Shown here piece after piece: positions 26,242-37,329 of a stretch of 64,000 nt of DNA. The translations under genes and the position numbers were made by a program. This DNA comes from Citrobacter farmeri (GTDB lineage Bacteria > Pseudomonadota > Gammaproteobacteria > Enterobacterales > Enterobacteriaceae), in NCBI RefSeq assembly GCF_019048065.1, contig NZ_CP077291.1:4811914-4875913 (forward strand). Direction: 5' to 3'. Positions within the stretch are counted from its first letter, which is position 1, and every line of letters begins with the position of its first letter. Under the pieces are notes generated by a model that saw only the letters and a program-made list of their open reading frames with translations, did not search any database and was not told the origin of the DNA.

Positions 26242-27234
26242 ATGAAAACCGCTTACATTGCCAAACAACGCCAAATTAGCTTCGTGAAATCTCACTTCTC
26301 TCGTCAACTGGAGGAGCGTCTGGGTCTGATTGAAGTCCAGGCACCGATCCTCAGCCGTGTAGGGGATGGCACGCAAGATAACTTGTCTGGCTGTGAAAAA
26401 GCGGTGCAGGTAAAAGTGAAAGCGCTGCCAGATGCCCAGTTCGAAGTGGTGCATTCACTGGCAAAATGGAAACGTCAAACACTGGGACAACACGACTTCA
26501 GCGCAGGCGAAGGGCTGTACACGCACATGAAAGCCCTGCGCCCGGATGAAGATCGCCTCTCTCCGCTCCACTCGGTCTATGTCGATCAGTGGGACTGGGA
26601 ACGTGTGATGGGCGACGGTGAGCGTCAGTTCTCCACTCTGAAAAGCACGGTAGAGGCTATCTGGGCGGGAATTAAAGCGACCGAAGCGGCAGTAAGCAAA
26701 GAATTTGGTCTGGCACCGTTCCTGCCAGAGCAGATCCACTTTGTTCACAGCCAGGAATTACTGAGCCGTTATCCGGGTCTTGATGCAAAAGGTCGTGAAC
26801 GTGCGATCGCTAAAGAGTTAGGTGCGGTCTTCCTGGTGGGGATCGGCGGCAAGCTCAGCGACGGTCACCGCCATGACGTCCGTGCGCCGGATTATGATGA
26901 CTGGAGCTCCGCATCCGATCTGGGATATGCCGGTCTGAACGGCGATATCCTTGTCTGGAACCCGGTGCTGGAAGATGCGTTTGAACTTTCTTCCATGGGG
27001 ATTCGTGTCGATGCCGACGCGTTGAAACATCAGCTTCGGCTTACCGGTGATGAAGATCGCCTGAGTCTGGAATGGCACCAGGCGCTGCTGCGCGGTGAAA
27101 TGCCACAGACTATCGGCGGTGGTATTGGTCAGTCGCGTTTAACCATGCTGCTGCTGCAACTGCCGCACATTGGTCAGGTCCAGTGCGGCGTATGGCCTGC
27201 GCAGGTTCGTGAAAGCGTCGCCTCTCTGCTGTAA
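26242..27234 (+). CDS. asnA: Aspartate-ammonia ligase (asparagine synthetase A)
   Basis: ATP-dependent enzyme making asparagine from aspartate and ammonia, related in fold to class II aminoacyl-tRNA synthetases. The 330 residues match E. coli. Conserved stretches include [20 protein letters not shown] near the N-terminus and [15 protein letters not shown] near the C-terminus, the latter corresponding to the class II motif 3 arginine. AGGAG lies 7 bases before the ATG. Expression is expected to be activated by AsnC when asparagine is low. Confidence 0.98.
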   Translation: MKTAYIAKQRQISFVKSHFSRQLEERLGLIEVQAPILSRVGDGTQDNLSGCEKAVQVKVKALPDAQFEVVHSLAKWKRQTLGQHDFSAGEGLYTHMKALRPDEDRLSPLHSVYVDQWDWERVMGDGERQFSTLKSTVEAIWAGIKATEAAVSKEFGLAPFLPEQIHFVHSQELLSRYPGLDAKGRERAIAKELGAVFLVGIGGKLSDGHRHDVRAPDYDDWSSASDLGYAGLNGDILVWNPVLEDAFELSSMGIRVDADALKHQLRLTGDEDRLSLEWHQALLRGEMPQTIGGGIGQSRLTMLLLQLPHIGQVQCGVWPAQVRESVASLL

Positions 27235-27240
27235 TCTTAT

Positions 27241-28692
27241 TTATCGCCGCCAGCGTCTGAGCAGGCGGCTTCGCATCCCGGTATCAAAGCGCCAGATATG
27301 ATCGAAAATGCGCATGATGCCGGGTTTGCCATGTGCTGACATCGCCACCGCGTGAAAGCGATGCTGATGAACACGCTGTAACTCTCCTACTTTACTCACC
27401 ACCTCGTCAGGCAAGCGCTGGGCGATAAAGTCTGAAATCACCACCGCATCGGCATCAAACCACTCCCGTCCCTGCATGCGTTCAATAATGGCGCGAAAGC
27501 AGCTGGCGATATCCGTACCGCCGCGAAATCGTTGGCTCAGAAAGCGGATGGCTTGCTCAATACCTTGCGGACCGGAAAGCTCGTAGCGCACCACTTCCGT
27601 GGAAAACAGCATAATGAAGCAGCGCCGGTTATCGGCAAGGGCGATACGCATTAGGGCCAGGCAAAAGGCCTTTGCGCACTGTTCATTAAAGCCGCCCATC
27701 GAACCGGAGGTATCTACACACACAATGAACGGTCCGCGCGGTTGTTCGTCGAAATCCTGATGAATCACCGGCCGCTCGGTTATCTTCTCGCGCCAGGCTT
27801 CACCGTGCAGACGATAAGTGAGCAGCTGTTTTTCCACCAGCCGCCGGTAGAACTCATACTCCAGTTCCGTGATACCGAGCGTGGCCAGTTCCGGCGGTAA
27901 CAGACGCAGAATATCGTCGCTCTGCTGAATACCATCAACCTGTTCGGGTACCGTTGCGGGCTCACGCACCAGCGTGCGGAAGGTCTCCATCGGCGCATCT
28001 TTTCGCGGAACGGATTTGGCTTCTCTGGAACGTCCCAGTTGTTCAGCCAGTCGCATCAGCTCCGGCTGTTCGCTCAGAAAATCACCATATTTCACGATCA
28101 ACTGATAATCACCGCGTCTGAGCTGGCCTGCGCTCATATCCCACAGCCGACCTGCGGCGGTTTCGTTTTCCGCCAGTACCGGATCCAGTTGACCGCTCAG
28201 GGTCATTCGCTCCTGAACTTCACTGAGCAACTGCTCACGTTCCTCTTCAAGCAACTGTTGATTTAGCGTGGTGGCTTGCACCACCAGACTTAAGCGCCAG
28301 CGCTGCAAAAAGAGCGTGTGCAGGGCGGGAGTGAATATCGCGTTGCTGTCCACCAGTTGCTGCGCCTGTCCGGCATACGGTGAGTGCAGTCGGTGCAATA
28401 GTGTCAGTATTTGCGGTAGCTGGACGATGAACTGCGGGGTGGAGAGGAGCTGGCTTTGCTGATAGCACATCACCTCTTCTGTTAGCTCCGGCGGTACGCG
28501 CGCATCCTTCAGCCGACTGCGTAGCGCTTCACGCCAGCGCGGTAGATCGTCTGTAATTGCTGCTTTCAGACGGGGAAATTTTTCAAAAAAAATCGCCAGC
28601 TGCGGCGAGGCCAACAGCGCGAGGATCATCTCTTCGATCATCCCCTCTTCACTGACGGCTAACATGACATTGAGTGTATCCAGTGTCAGCAT
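27241..28692 (-). CDS. viaA: VWA-domain protein ViaA, partner of RavA
   Basis: Von Willebrand factor A protein that stimulates the RavA MoxR-type ATPase; the pair is linked to respiratory complexes and aminoglycoside sensitivity in E. coli. The 483 residues match. The N-terminal two thirds are helical and charged. The C-terminal VWA domain has the metal-binding motif [10 protein letters not shown]. Its start overlaps the ravA stop by 7 bases, so the two are probably translationally coupled. Its stop lies only 6 bases from the convergent asnA stop. Confidence 0.96.
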   Translation of the reverse strand: MLTLDTLNVMLAVSEEGMIEEMILALLASPQLAIFFEKFPRLKAAITDDLPRWREALRSRLKDARVPPELTEEVMCYQQSQLLSTPQFIVQLPQILTLLHRLHSPYAGQAQQLVDSNAIFTPALHTLFLQRWRLSLVVQATTLNQQLLEEEREQLLSEVQERMTLSGQLDPVLAENETAAGRLWDMSAGQLRRGDYQLIVKYGDFLSEQPELMRLAEQLGRSREAKSVPRKDAPMETFRTLVREPATVPEQVDGIQQSDDILRLLPPELATLGITELEYEFYRRLVEKQLLTYRLHGEAWREKITERPVIHQDFDEQPRGPFIVCVDTSGSMGGFNEQCAKAFCLALMRIALADNRRCFIMLFSTEVVRYELSGPQGIEQAIRFLSQRFRGGTDIASCFRAIIERMQGREWFDADAVVISDFIAQRLPDEVVSKVGELQRVHQHRFHAVAMSAHGKPGIMRIFDHIWRFDTGMRSRLLRRWRR

Positions 28693-30182
28693 TGTTGCGC
28701 CTGACGGATCTGCTCACCCACGTCCTGAAGGCTGGCCTCAATACGACCTAACCAGTCGCTATGAATAAACAAGCACTTTTGCTGTTCGCTAAAGCGGGTA
28801 TGCTGCTGACGCCAGTCGTTTTCCAACGCTTCCAGTTGTTGTTTTATCTCGCCTGGCATGGCCTCTTCTGATGAACCCGGAAGCGCCAGCCGCGTGCCCT
28901 GTAAGCTGACATCACGCACCACCAGATGCTGGGCGCTATCGACTTCCATATTCAGCGTCTGGGCAAAGCCTATCCCATTGAGTTTTCCGCGGATCTCGCC
29001 TCCTTTCGCCAGCCATTGCTCCAGCGCACTGCGATCAAAAGTGATGTGGAGCACTTCCATGTCGTGTAATTTCAATGGTTTTTGCAGAAGCAGCGTCAGG
29101 TTTGCTGCAGTAACCTCGGCAGGCAAATCGTAATGTGGACGGCGGCTGAACATGCCTCCCTGACGCAGCACGGTAAAAGCGGTTTTATCGCTTTGCTGCT
29201 GCTGCAACTGAATGCGTCGTTGCACGATACCGCCGAGACGCGTCAGCATGGTCTGCTGTTGCCAGGCGTGCCCGGTCATCAATATTTCGAGCTGTTGCTG
29301 CATCAGATTCAGGCTCTGGGCGTCATACCACAGGCAATCCTTCAGCAGGATGAGATCAATAGGGGCGACGGCGTCGCGCCCGCTGAAGAAGGCGCTGGCC
29401 TGTAACAGACGAATGGCTTTTTTCCAGCGACGATCTGAAACGTAGGGCGCATTCGGCAGATTATCCAGTTGCTGGCGCAGTGTAAAAATCAGCTCAAAAA
29501 CATGATCAGGCAGCGTAATGGCGCCAATGTCTTTCTGCCACCGGTAATACTCTTCATCGCTCACCTGTAGCGAGGCGGGGACCGGGTTTTCGCTTTCATC
29601 CTGTTGGCCGATCAGCAGGGAGCGAAAGTTGGCTTTATCCTGTACTTTGTCCAGCCACAGGCGGATCAGCATACGGTCGTACAGTGCTTCCAGGCTGCTG
29701 TCTGCTTCCGGCAGTTCGTTGGAGGCGGCCACCAGCAGGCGCATGGGGATTTTTTCTTCGTGTGCGCCGTTACGGAAATGACGTTCGTTAATCGCAGTCA
29801 GCAGGGTATTGAGGATGGCCGGACCGGCTTTCCAGATCTCATCGAGAAAGACGATTTCCGCTTCGGGAAGGTAACCCGCGGTTAAGCGTTCGTAACGACC
29901 TTCATCTTTAAGCGCCTGAATAGAAAGCGGGCCAAAAACCTCTTCCGGCGTGGAGAAACGCGTCATCAGATATTCAAACGCGTGCGCATTCTGAAAGGCA
30001 AATTTCAGCCGGCGGGCAATCAAGCTTTTGGCTATCCCCGGAGGGCCTAGCAAGAAAACACTTTCACCGCTCAGGGCGGCCAGCAAGCAAAGCCGAATGG
30101 CGTGACTGCGCTCATAGAGACCTTTTTCCAGCGCATTGCTCAGGCGGGAAATTCTTTCCGCTAATAAATGTGGGTGAGCCAT
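28686..30182 (-). CDS. ravA: MoxR-family AAA+ ATPase RavA
   Basis: Hexameric AAA+ ATPase that binds the lysine decarboxylase LdcI and works with ViaA. I chose the ATG at 30182 (498 residues, [10 protein letters not shown], the E. coli length); a start at 30203 would add seven residues. Walker A GPPGIAKS is at 46-53 and Walker B EIVFLDE at 109-115, with sensor 1 [10 protein letters not shown] further on. The C-terminal part after about residue 330 holds the LARA domain that contacts LdcI. It is first in the ravA-viaA operon and divergent from kup. Confidence 0.97.
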   Translation of the reverse strand: MAHPHLLAERISRLSNALEKGLYERSHAIRLCLLAALSGESVFLLGPPGIAKSLIARRLKFAFQNAHAFEYLMTRFSTPEEVFGPLSIQALKDEGRYERLTAGYLPEAEIVFLDEIWKAGPAILNTLLTAINERHFRNGAHEEKIPMRLLVAASNELPEADSSLEALYDRMLIRLWLDKVQDKANFRSLLIGQQDESENPVPASLQVSDEEYYRWQKDIGAITLPDHVFELIFTLRQQLDNLPNAPYVSDRRWKKAIRLLQASAFFSGRDAVAPIDLILLKDCLWYDAQSLNLMQQQLEILMTGHAWQQQTMLTRLGGIVQRRIQLQQQQSDKTAFTVLRQGGMFSRRPHYDLPAEVTAANLTLLLQKPLKLHDMEVLHITFDRSALEQWLAKGGEIRGKLNGIGFAQTLNMEVDSAQHLVVRDVSLQGTRLALPGSSEEAMPGEIKQQLEALENDWRQQHTRFSEQQKCLFIHSDWLGRIEASLQDVGEQIRQAQQC

Positions 30183-30402
30183 AATAGAGTGGCGTCCTTT
30201 CATTAAATGTACTGCGTTAACAGCGAGTATAGCCGTTTCAGCTCAGAGGCTGAACTTGTCCAGGAGGCAGTTTATTTTTCTTTGAGCCAGGTTAATCTGG
30301 GCTCATTTAGGGGTACGATTTTGCTTTGAATCGTGCATACTGTGCGCTTTTTGTGGGCCAAGGGACTACGCACACATTTCTTTATATATGAAAGACTAGT
30401 CT

Positions 30403-32271
30403 ATGAGCACTGATAATAAGCAATCATTGTCTGCGGTAACCCTCGCAGCCATTGGGGTTGTCTACGGTGATATTGGTACCAGCCCACTTTATACACTTCG
30501 TGAATGTTTGTCCGGTCAGTTTGGTTTTGGCGTTGAACGTGATGCCGTTTTTGGTTTTTTGTCGCTGATTTTCTGGCTACTCATCTTTGTTGTTTCTATT
30601 AAGTATCTGACTTTCGTCATGCGTGCAGATAACGCTGGTGAAGGGGGGATCCTGACGCTGATGTCACTGGCGGGGCGTAATACCTCTGCGCGAATGACCT
30701 CTACGCTGGTCATCATGGGCTTAATTGGTGGCAGCTTCTTCTATGGCGAGGTGGTGATCACCCCGGCCATCTCGGTGATGTCGGCTATTGAAGGTCTGGA
30801 GATCATCGCGCCACAACTGGATACCTGGATTGTCCCGCTGTCGATTATCGTTCTTACGCTGCTGTTTATGATTCAGAAGCACGGTACCGGGATGGTAGGG
30901 AAGCTGTTTGCGCCCATTATGCTGGCCTGGTTTTTGATTCTCGCCGTACTTGGTCTGCGCAGTATTATTGCCAACCCCGAAGTGCTGCAGGCGTTGAACC
31001 CAATGTGGGCGGTGCATTTCTTCCTTGAATATAAAACCGTCTCCTTTATTGCGCTTGGCGCAGTGGTACTGTCGATTACTGGCGTCGAAGCGCTGTATGC
31101 CGATATGGGGCATTTTGGTAAGTTCCCTATTCGCCTGGCGTGGTTTACGGTGGTACTGCCATCACTGGTACTCAATTACTTTGGTCAGGGCGCACTGTTG
31201 TTAAAGCACCCGGAAGCGATTAAAAACCCGTTCTTCCTGCTTGCGCCGGAATGGGCCCTGATTCCACTGCTGATCATCGCGGCGCTGGCGACGGTGATTG
31301 CCTCACAGGCGGTGATTTCTGGCGTCTTTTCGCTGACGCGTCAGGCGGTTCGTCTGGGCTATCTGTCGCCCATGCGCATCATTCATACGTCAGAAATGGA
31401 ATCCGGTCAGATCTATATTCCGTTCGTCAACTGGATGCTCTATATCGCGGTGGTCATCGTGATTGTCAGTTTCGAGCACTCCAGTAACCTTGCGGCAGCA
31501 TACGGGATAGCTGTGACCGGAACGATGGTACTGACCTCTATTCTCTCGACTACTGTGGCGCGTAAAAACTGGCACTGGAATAAGTACTTCGTGGCGCTGA
31601 TCCTTATCGCGTTCCTGTGTATCGATATTCCGCTGTTCTCGGCAAACCTCGACAAACTGTTGTCCGGTGGTTGGCTGCCGCTGTCGCTGGGCCTGGTGAT
31701 GTTCACCATCATGACCACATGGAAGAGCGAACGTTTCCGTCTGCTGCGCCGTATGCACGAACACGGTAACTCTCTGGAAGCGATGATCGCCTCGCTGGAG
31801 AAATCCCCGCCGGTACGCGTGCCGGGCACTGCGGTGTACATGTCTCGCGCGCTGAATGTGATCCCCTTTGCTCTGATGCACAACCTCAAGCACAACAAGG
31901 TGTTGCATGAGCGCGTGATTTTGCTGACGCTGCGTACTGAAGATGCGCCGTATGTGCATAACGTCCGTCGTGTGCAGATTGAGCAGTTGTCGCCGACTTT
32001 CTGGCGCGTCGTTGCCAGCTATGGCTGGCGTGAAACGCCGAATGTTGAAGAGGTCTTCCACCGCTGCGGTCTTGAAGGGTTGAGCTGCCGGATGATGGAG
32101 ACGTCGTTCTTTATGTCGCACGAGTCGTTAATCGTCGGCAAACGCCCCTGGTATTTACGTCTGCGTGGCAAGCTGTATCTTCTTCTCCAGCGTAACGCCC
32201 TGCGCGCGCCCGATCAGTTTGAAATCCCGCCTAACCGCGTGATTGAACTGGGGACACAGGTCGAGATTTAG
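30403..32271 (+). CDS. kup: Low-affinity potassium transporter Kup (TrkD)
   Basis: Inner-membrane K+/H+ symporter of the KUP/HAK/KT family, active in acidic, osmotically stressed cells. The 622 residues match E. coli. The family signature [10 protein letters not shown] is at 21-30, in the first helix. About twelve membrane helices follow to roughly residue 440, then a cytoplasmic C-terminal domain of about 180 residues. The 220-base gap to the divergent ravA contains both promoters; no clear operator was recognised in it. Confidence 0.97.
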   Translation: MSTDNKQSLSAVTLAAIGVVYGDIGTSPLYTLRECLSGQFGFGVERDAVFGFLSLIFWLLIFVVSIKYLTFVMRADNAGEGGILTLMSLAGRNTSARMTSTLVIMGLIGGSFFYGEVVITPAISVMSAIEGLEIIAPQLDTWIVPLSIIVLTLLFMIQKHGTGMVGKLFAPIMLAWFLILAVLGLRSIIANPEVLQALNPMWAVHFFLEYKTVSFIALGAVVLSITGVEALYADMGHFGKFPIRLAWFTVVLPSLVLNYFGQGALLLKHPEAIKNPFFLLAPEWALIPLLIIAALATVIASQAVISGVFSLTRQAVRLGYLSPMRIIHTSEMESGQIYIPFVNWMLYIAVVIVIVSFEHSSNLAAAYGIAVTGTMVLTSILSTTVARKNWHWNKYFVALILIAFLCIDIPLFSANLDKLLSGGWLPLSLGLVMFTIMTTWKSERFRLLRRMHEHGNSLEAMIASLEKSPPVRVPGTAVYMSRALNVIPFALMHNLKHNKVLHERVILLTLRTEDAPYVHNVRRVQIEQLSPTFWRVVASYGWRETPNVEEVFHRCGLEGLSCRMMETSFFMSHESLIVGKRPWYLRLRGKLYLLLQRNALRAPDQFEIPPNRVIELGTQVEI

Positions 32272-32281
32272 CGTGCTCGTC

Positions 32282-32315
32282 ATGCCGGGTGGCGTAACGT
32301 CTGCCCGGCATTTTT
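32282..32315 (+). terminator. Intrinsic terminator of kup
   Basis: ATGCCGGG (32282-32289) pairs with CCCGGCAT (32304-32311), followed by a T-run to 32315. It starts 11 bases after the kup stop. The loop sequence TGGCGTAACG gives it a partly REP-like look. Confidence 0.8.
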
Positions 32316-32357
32316 CATTCCAACGCCCCCTGCCTTTCCCCCTTCATTATTTCACTT

Positions 32358-32371
32358 AGCGAAACGTTTCG
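32358..32371. promoter_or_regulatory. Upstream RbsR operator-like palindrome
   Basis: AGCGAAACGTTTCG shares the core CGAAACGTTTCG with the promoter-proximal rbs operator, and its centre lies exactly 80 bp upstream of that site's centre. It matches the LacI-family operator style of RbsR. A second operator at this spacing could allow looping; see findings. Confidence 0.65.
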
Positions 32372-32437
32372 ACGGCGATCACAAATCTGTTACGTCATGA
32401 TGGTTATTTGCTCACATCTCAGACTACACTGAATACC

Positions 32438-32453
32438 AGCGAAACGTTTCGCT
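32438..32453. promoter_or_regulatory. rbs operator (RbsR binding site)
   Basis: AGCGAAACGTTTCGCT is a perfect 16-bp palindrome 15 bases before the rbsD ATG, at the position of the E. coli rbs operator. RbsR should bind it in the absence of ribose. TACACT (32425-32430) just upstream could be the -10. A half CRP site (TCACA, 32412-32416) is present but its other half is poor. Confidence 0.88.
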
Positions 32454-32467
32454 AGTGGAGTAAAAAA

Positions 32468-32887
32468 ATGAAGAAAGGCACAGTACTCAATTCAGAGATT
32501 TCGTCGGTTATCTCCCGTCTGGGGCATACCGATACGCTGGTGGTGTGTGATGCAGGTTTACCCATCCCGGGCAGTACCACGCGTATCGATATGGCATTAA
32601 CCCAGGGTGTACCTTCTTTTATGCAGGTACTGGATGTGGTGACCCGTGAAATGCAGGTTGAATCGGCCATTCTTGCGACGGAAATTAAACAACATAATCC
32701 GCAACTCCACGAAACGTTGCTCAGCCACATTGAGCAACTGCAACAACACCAGGGAAATACCATAGAAATTCGTTACACCACGCATGAACAATTCAAAAAA
32801 CAAACCGCAGACAGTCAGGCGGTAATTCGCAGCGGGGAATGTTCCCCGTATGCGAATATCATTCTCTGTGCTGGCGTCACTTTCTGA
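32468..32887 (+). CDS. rbsD: D-ribose pyranase RbsD
   Basis: Converts beta-pyranose ribose to the furanose form used by ribokinase. The 139 residues match E. coli. The N-terminal [22 protein letters not shown] carries the conserved catalytic His of the family, and the C-terminus [18 protein letters not shown] packs into the decamer interface. It is first in the rbs operon, with GGAG 9 bases before the ATG. The rbsA start follows 7 bases after its stop. Confidence 0.97.
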   Translation: MKKGTVLNSEISSVISRLGHTDTLVVCDAGLPIPGSTTRIDMALTQGVPSFMQVLDVVTREMQVESAILATEIKQHNPQLHETLLSHIEQLQQHQGNTIEIRYTTHEQFKKQTADSQAVIRSGECSPYANIILCAGVTF

Positions 32888-32894
32888 GGCCATC

Positions 32895-34400
32895 ATGGAC
32901 GCATTACTGCAACTCAAAGGGATCGATAAAGCGTTCCCCGGCGTGAAAGCGCTATCCGGCGCCGCACTCAATGTTTACCCCGGTCGCGTGATGGCGCTGG
33001 TGGGGGAAAACGGTGCCGGCAAATCCACCATGATGAAAGTGCTGACGGGTATCTATACCCGCGATGCCGGTTCATTGTTGTGGCTGGGGAAAGAAACTAC
33101 CTTTAACGGTCCTAAATCATCCCAGGAAGCGGGGATCGGCATCATCCATCAGGAGCTTAACCTGATCCCGCAACTCACTATTGCGGAGAATATTTTCCTC
33201 GGGCGTGAATTCGTTAACCGCTTTGGCAAAATCGACTGGAAGAAGATGTATGCCGAAGCGGACCTCCTGTTGGCCAAACTCAACCTGCGCTTTAAGAGCG
33301 ACCGCCTGGTCGGTGAATTGTCGATTGGCGACCAGCAGATGGTCGAAATTGCCAAAGTGCTGAGCTTTGAGTCGAAAGTCATCATTATGGATGAACCAAC
33401 GGATGCGCTCACCGATACCGAAACCGAATCCCTGTTCCGCGTGATTCGCGAACTGAAGTCTCAGGGTCGCGGTATTGTCTATATTTCTCACCGAATGAAA
33501 GAGATCTTCGAGATTTGCGATGATGTGACCGTTTTCCGTGACGGACAGTTTATTGCCGAACGTGAAGTGGCTTCGCTGACCGAAGATTCGCTGATTGAAA
33601 TGATGGTGGGTCGTAAGCTCGAAGAACAGTATCCGCGTCTGGATAAAGCCCCAGGTGAAATCCGCCTGAAGGTCGATAACCTGTGTGGGCCAGGCGTGAA
33701 TGATGTCTCGTTTACCCTGCGTAAAGGCGAAATCTTAGGTATCTCTGGCCTGATGGGCGCTGGACGTACCGAACTGATGAAAGTGCTGTATGGCGCACTG
33801 CCGCGTACCAGTGGATATGTCACGCTCGATGGACATGAAGTGGTTGCGCGTTCCCCGCAGGACGGACTGGCAAACGGCATCGTCTATATTTCTGAAGACC
33901 GTAAGCGCGATGGTTTAGTACTCGGTATGTCGGTGAAGGAGAATATGTCTCTGACCGCGCTACGCTATTTCAGCCGCAGCGGCGGCAGTCTGAAGCATAA
34001 GGATGAGCAGCAGGCGGTGAGCGATTTTATTCGCCTGTTCAACGTGAAAACGCCGTCGATGGAACAAGCGATCGGTTTGCTGTCCGGGGGGAACCAGCAG
34101 AAAGTGGCAATTGCCCGTGGGCTGATGACCCGTCCTAAGGTACTGATCCTTGATGAGCCGACCCGCGGCGTGGATGTCGGGGCTAAGAAAGAAATTTATC
34201 AGTTAATTAACCAGTTTAAGGCCGACGGCCTGAGCATCATTCTGGTCTCCTCTGAGATGCCAGAAGTATTAGGCATGAGCGATCGCATTATCGTCATGCA
34301 TGAAGGGCATCTCGGCGGTGAATTCACTCGCGAGCAGGCCACCCAGGAAGTTCTGATGGCTGCCGCTGTGGGCAAGCTTAATCGCGTGAATCAGGAGTAA
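32895..34400 (+). CDS. rbsA: Ribose ABC transporter ATPase RbsA
   Basis: Double-cassette ATPase that drives ribose uptake with RbsB and RbsC. I chose the ATG at 32895 (501 residues, [10 protein letters not shown]), matching E. coli; an in-frame upstream start would overlap rbsD. The first cassette has Walker [10 protein letters not shown] (37-45) and the unusual signature LSIGDQQ. The second cassette has a degenerate Walker A (GLMGAGRTE) but a canonical signature LSGGNQQK. This asymmetry is normal for sugar transporters of this class. Confidence 0.98.
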   Translation: MDALLQLKGIDKAFPGVKALSGAALNVYPGRVMALVGENGAGKSTMMKVLTGIYTRDAGSLLWLGKETTFNGPKSSQEAGIGIIHQELNLIPQLTIAENIFLGREFVNRFGKIDWKKMYAEADLLLAKLNLRFKSDRLVGELSIGDQQMVEIAKVLSFESKVIIMDEPTDALTDTETESLFRVIRELKSQGRGIVYISHRMKEIFEICDDVTVFRDGQFIAEREVASLTEDSLIEMMVGRKLEEQYPRLDKAPGEIRLKVDNLCGPGVNDVSFTLRKGEILGISGLMGAGRTELMKVLYGALPRTSGYVTLDGHEVVARSPQDGLANGIVYISEDRKRDGLVLGMSVKENMSLTALRYFSRSGGSLKHKDEQQAVSDFIRLFNVKTPSMEQAIGLLSGGNQQKVAIARGLMTRPKVLILDEPTRGVDVGAKKEIYQLINQFKADGLSIILVSSEMPEVLGMSDRIIVMHEGHLGGEFTREQATQEVLMAAAVGKLNRVNQE

Positions 34401-34405
34401 AAAAA

Positions 34406-35371
34406 ATGACTACCCAGGCTGTTTCTGGTCGCCGTTATTTCACCAAAGCGTGGTTGATGGAACAAAAGTCTCTCATCGCCCTGCTGGTGCTGATCGCGAT
34501 TGTCTCAACGTTGAGCCCTAACTTTTTTACCGTCAATAACCTGTTCAATATTCTTCAGCAGACATCCGTAAACGCCATTATGGCGGTGGGGATGACGCTG
34601 GTGATCCTGACGTCGGGTATCGATCTGTCAGTCGGTTCCCTGCTGGCGCTCACCGGCGCGGTTGCGGCTTCAATTGTAGGGGTTGAAGTTAACGCGCTGG
34701 TGGCCGTTGCAGCAGCCCTGGCATTAGGTGCCGCTGTAGGCGCTGTTACGGGCGTGATTGTGGCGAAAGGCCGTGTACAGGCGTTTATTGCCACGCTGGT
34801 CATGATGCTGCTGCTGCGTGGTGTGACGATGGTGTACACCAATGGGAGTCCGGTTAACACGGGCTTTACCGATAATGCCGATCTGTTTGGTTGGTTCGGT
34901 ATCGGTCGTCCGCTGGGCGTGCCGACGCCGGTCTGGATCATGGGGATTGTTTTCCTGGCGGCATGGTACATGTTGCACCACACTCGTCTGGGTCGCTATA
35001 TCTATGCGCTGGGCGGTAACGAAGCGGCAACGCGTCTGTCCGGTATCAGCGTCAGTAAAATCAAGATTATCGTCTATTCACTGTGTGGGCTGTTGGCGTC
35101 GCTGGCGGGCATCATTGAAGTGGCGCGCCTTTCTTCAGCCCAACCGACAGCCGGTACGGGCTATGAGCTGGATGCTATCGCAGCCGTTGTGCTGGGCGGA
35201 ACCAGTCTGGCGGGCGGCAAAGGGCGTATTGTTGGGACCTTGATCGGCGCATTAATTCTGGGTTTCCTCAATAATGGTTTGAATTTGTTAGGTGTTTCCT
35301 CCTATTACCAGATGATCGTCAAAGCGGTGGTGATTTTGCTGGCGGTACTGGTAGACAACAAAAAGCAGTAA
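34406..35371 (+). CDS. rbsC: Ribose ABC transporter permease RbsC
   Basis: Inner-membrane channel subunit for ribose. The 321 residues match E. coli. About ten hydrophobic helices are visible. The characteristic segment GGNEAATRLSGISVSKIK lies in the cytoplasmic coupling loop that contacts RbsA, and AAVVLGGTSLAGGKGRI follows. It starts 5 bases after the rbsA stop and ends 24 bases before rbsB. Confidence 0.97.
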   Translation: MTTQAVSGRRYFTKAWLMEQKSLIALLVLIAIVSTLSPNFFTVNNLFNILQQTSVNAIMAVGMTLVILTSGIDLSVGSLLALTGAVAASIVGVEVNALVAVAAALALGAAVGAVTGVIVAKGRVQAFIATLVMMLLLRGVTMVYTNGSPVNTGFTDNADLFGWFGIGRPLGVPTPVWIMGIVFLAAWYMLHHTRLGRYIYALGGNEAATRLSGISVSKIKIIVYSLCGLLASLAGIIEVARLSSAQPTAGTGYELDAIAAVVLGGTSLAGGKGRIVGTLIGALILGFLNNGLNLLGVSSYYQMIVKAVVILLAVLVDNKKQ

Positions 35372-35395
35372 CAACGACTACAGGACATCTTAAAT

Positions 35396-36286
35396 ATGAA
35401 CATGAAAAAACTGGCTACCCTGGTTTCTGCTGTTGCGCTAAGCGCCACCGTGAGCGCGAACGCAATGGCGAAAGATACCATTGCGCTGGTGGTCTCCACG
35501 CTTAACAACCCGTTCTTCGTCTCGCTGAAAGATGGGGCGCAGAAAGAAGCAGATAAGCTGGGTTACAACCTGGTGGTACTGGACTCCCAGAACAACCCGG
35601 CGAAAGAGTTGGCGAACGTTCAGGATTTAACCGTACGTGGTACCAAAATTCTGCTGATCAACCCGACGGATTCTGACGCGGTGGGTAACGCGGTGAAGAT
35701 GGCGAACCAGGCGAATATCCCGGTCATCACCCTTGACCGCCAGGCAACCAAAGGCGAGGTCGTCAGCCACATCGCATCTGATAACGTTCTGGGTGGAAAA
35801 ATCGCGGGTGATTACATCGCGAAAAAAGCGGGTGAAGGCGCAAAAGTCATTGAACTGCAAGGTATTGCCGGAACTTCCGCGGCGCGTGAACGTGGTGAAG
35901 GTTTCCAGCAGGCCGTTGCGGCTCATAAATTTAACGTTCTGGCCAGCCAGCCGGCAGACTTTGACCGTACTAAAGGTCTGAACGTGATGCAGAACCTGCT
36001 GACTGCGCATCCGGATGTGCAGGCTGTCTTTGCACAGAACGATGAAATGGCGCTGGGTGCGTTGCGTGCTCTGCAAACCGCAGGTAAATCTGATGTGATG
36101 GTGGTCGGATTTGACGGTACGCCTGATGGCGAAAAAGCGGTAAATGATGGCAAACTGGCTGCGACTATCGCACAGTTACCGGACCAGATCGGCGCGAAAG
36201 GCGTTGAGACGGCAGATAAGGTACTGAAAGGCGAGAAAGTTCAGGCCAAGTACCCTGTTGACCTGAAGCTGGTCATCAAGCAGTAA
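35396..36286 (+). CDS. rbsB: Periplasmic ribose-binding protein RbsB
   Basis: High-affinity ribose receptor for transport and for chemotaxis through Trg. The 296-residue precursor matches E. coli. The signal peptide has a basic start (MNMKK), a hydrophobic core, and likely cleavage after Ala25 ([10 protein letters not shown]). Two lobes of the periplasmic-binding-protein fold follow, with the sugar-contacting segment TLNNPFF near the mature N-terminus. In E. coli an Hfq-bound sRNA, RbsZ, is made from the 3' end of this transcript; a hairpin after the stop here could serve that. Confidence 0.98.
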   Translation: MNMKKLATLVSAVALSATVSANAMAKDTIALVVSTLNNPFFVSLKDGAQKEADKLGYNLVVLDSQNNPAKELANVQDLTVRGTKILLINPTDSDAVGNAVKMANQANIPVITLDRQATKGEVVSHIASDNVLGGKIAGDYIAKKAGEGAKVIELQGIAGTSAARERGEGFQQAVAAHKFNVLASQPADFDRTKGLNVMQNLLTAHPDVQAVFAQNDEMALGALRALQTAGKSDVMVVGFDGTPDGEKAVNDGKLAATIAQLPDQIGAKGVETADKVLKGEKVQAKYPVDLKLVIKQ

Positions 36287-36294
36287 CTGGCGAT

Positions 36295-36375
36295 TCAGGC
36301 GACCGCGTGCCGCCTGAGGGACTAAATATAAAGAAAAGTAAGTGTGGCATACGCCACCGGGTAATACCGGTGGCG
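36295..36375 (+). promoter_or_regulatory. Two hairpins between rbsB and rbsK
   Basis: Hairpin 1: TCAGGCG (36295-36301) with CGCCTGA (36311-36317), starting 9 bases after the rbsB stop. Hairpin 2: CGCCACCGG (36352-36360) with CCGGTGGCG (36367-36375), a perfect 9-bp GC-rich stem ending 22 bases before the rbsK ATG. Neither has a T-run. Their likely roles are 3'-end protection of rbsB and lowered rbsK translation; both are inference. Confidence 0.65.
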
Positions 36376-36397
36376 ATCTCAGATGGACACCCCGAAC

Positions 36398-37327
36398 ATG
36401 AAAACCGCAGGCAATCTTGTCGTTCTTGGCAGTATTAATGCCGACCATATCCTGAACCTTAAAACATTCCCGGCGCCAGGTGAAACGGTCACCGGAAACC
36501 ACTATCAGGTGGCTTTTGGCGGCAAAGGGGCGAATCAGGCGGTGGCTGCGGGTCGTAGTGGGGCGAATATTGCGTTCATTGCCTGCACGGGCGATGACGA
36601 TATCGGAAGCAACATCCGCAAACAGCTTGTTAGTGACAACATTGATGTCGATCCTGTGAGCGTCATTAGTGGGGATTCCACCGGCGTGGCGCTGATTTTT
36701 GTGAATGGCGACGGTGAAAACGTTATTGGTATCCATGCAGGCGCTAATGCGGCGCTTTCCCCTGCGTTAGTCGAGGCACAGCGTGAGCGCATTGCTCAGG
36801 CATCCGCATTGTTAATGCAACTGGAATCGCCGATTGAAAGCGTGCTGGCAGCAGCGAAAATTGCAAAGCAAAACAACACGGCTGTGGTGCTGAATCCGGC
36901 TCCTGCGCGTGAGTTATCCGACGAGCTGCTGGCGCTGGTGGATATCATCACCCCGAACGAAACTGAAGCGGAAAAGCTGACGGGGATCCGTGTCGAAAAC
37001 GATGAAGACGCCGCGAAAGCATCCCAGGTGCTGCATGCGAAAGGCATTCATACCGTACTGATTACCTTAGGAAGCTGGGGTGTCTGGGCCAGTGTGAATG
37101 GCGAAGGCAGCCGGATTCCTGGATTTAAAGTTGACGCTGTTGATACCATCGCTGCGGGCGATACTTTCAACGGCGCGCTGATCACCGCTCTGCTGGAAGA
37201 AAAGCCGCTGTCTGACGCGATTCGCTTTGCCCATGCCGCAGCGGCGATTGCAGTAACCCGTAAAGGAGCACAGCCTTCCGTGCCGTGGCGTGATGAAATT
37301 GAGGCGTTTTTAGGTCAGCAGAGGTAA
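36398..37327 (+). CDS. rbsK: Ribokinase RbsK
   Basis: Phosphorylates ribose to ribose-5-phosphate with ATP (PfkB family). I chose the ATG at 36398, giving the E. coli length of 309 residues ([12 protein letters not shown]); an ATG five codons earlier (36383) is the alternative, and neither has a strong ribosome site. The N-terminal PfkB motif GGKGANQA is at 41-48. The C-terminal motif [12 protein letters not shown] carries the catalytic base Asp255. A strong hairpin lies just upstream. rbsR starts 2 bases after the stop. Confidence 0.96.
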   Translation: MKTAGNLVVLGSINADHILNLKTFPAPGETVTGNHYQVAFGGKGANQAVAAGRSGANIAFIACTGDDDIGSNIRKQLVSDNIDVDPVSVISGDSTGVALIFVNGDGENVIGIHAGANAALSPALVEAQRERIAQASALLMQLESPIESVLAAAKIAKQNNTAVVLNPAPARELSDELLALVDIITPNETEAEKLTGIRVENDEDAAKASQVLHAKGIHTVLITLGSWGVWASVNGEGSRIPGFKVDAVDTIAAGDTFNGALITALLEEKPLSDAIRFAHAAAAIAVTRKGAQPSVPWRDEIEAFLGQQR

Positions 37328-37329
37328 GC

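Noticed and set aside
32400..32420. A CRP site upstream of rbsD
   Set aside because: Only the right half (TCACA) is good; the left half is TGGTT-like. Catabolite control is plausible but the site is not convincing.
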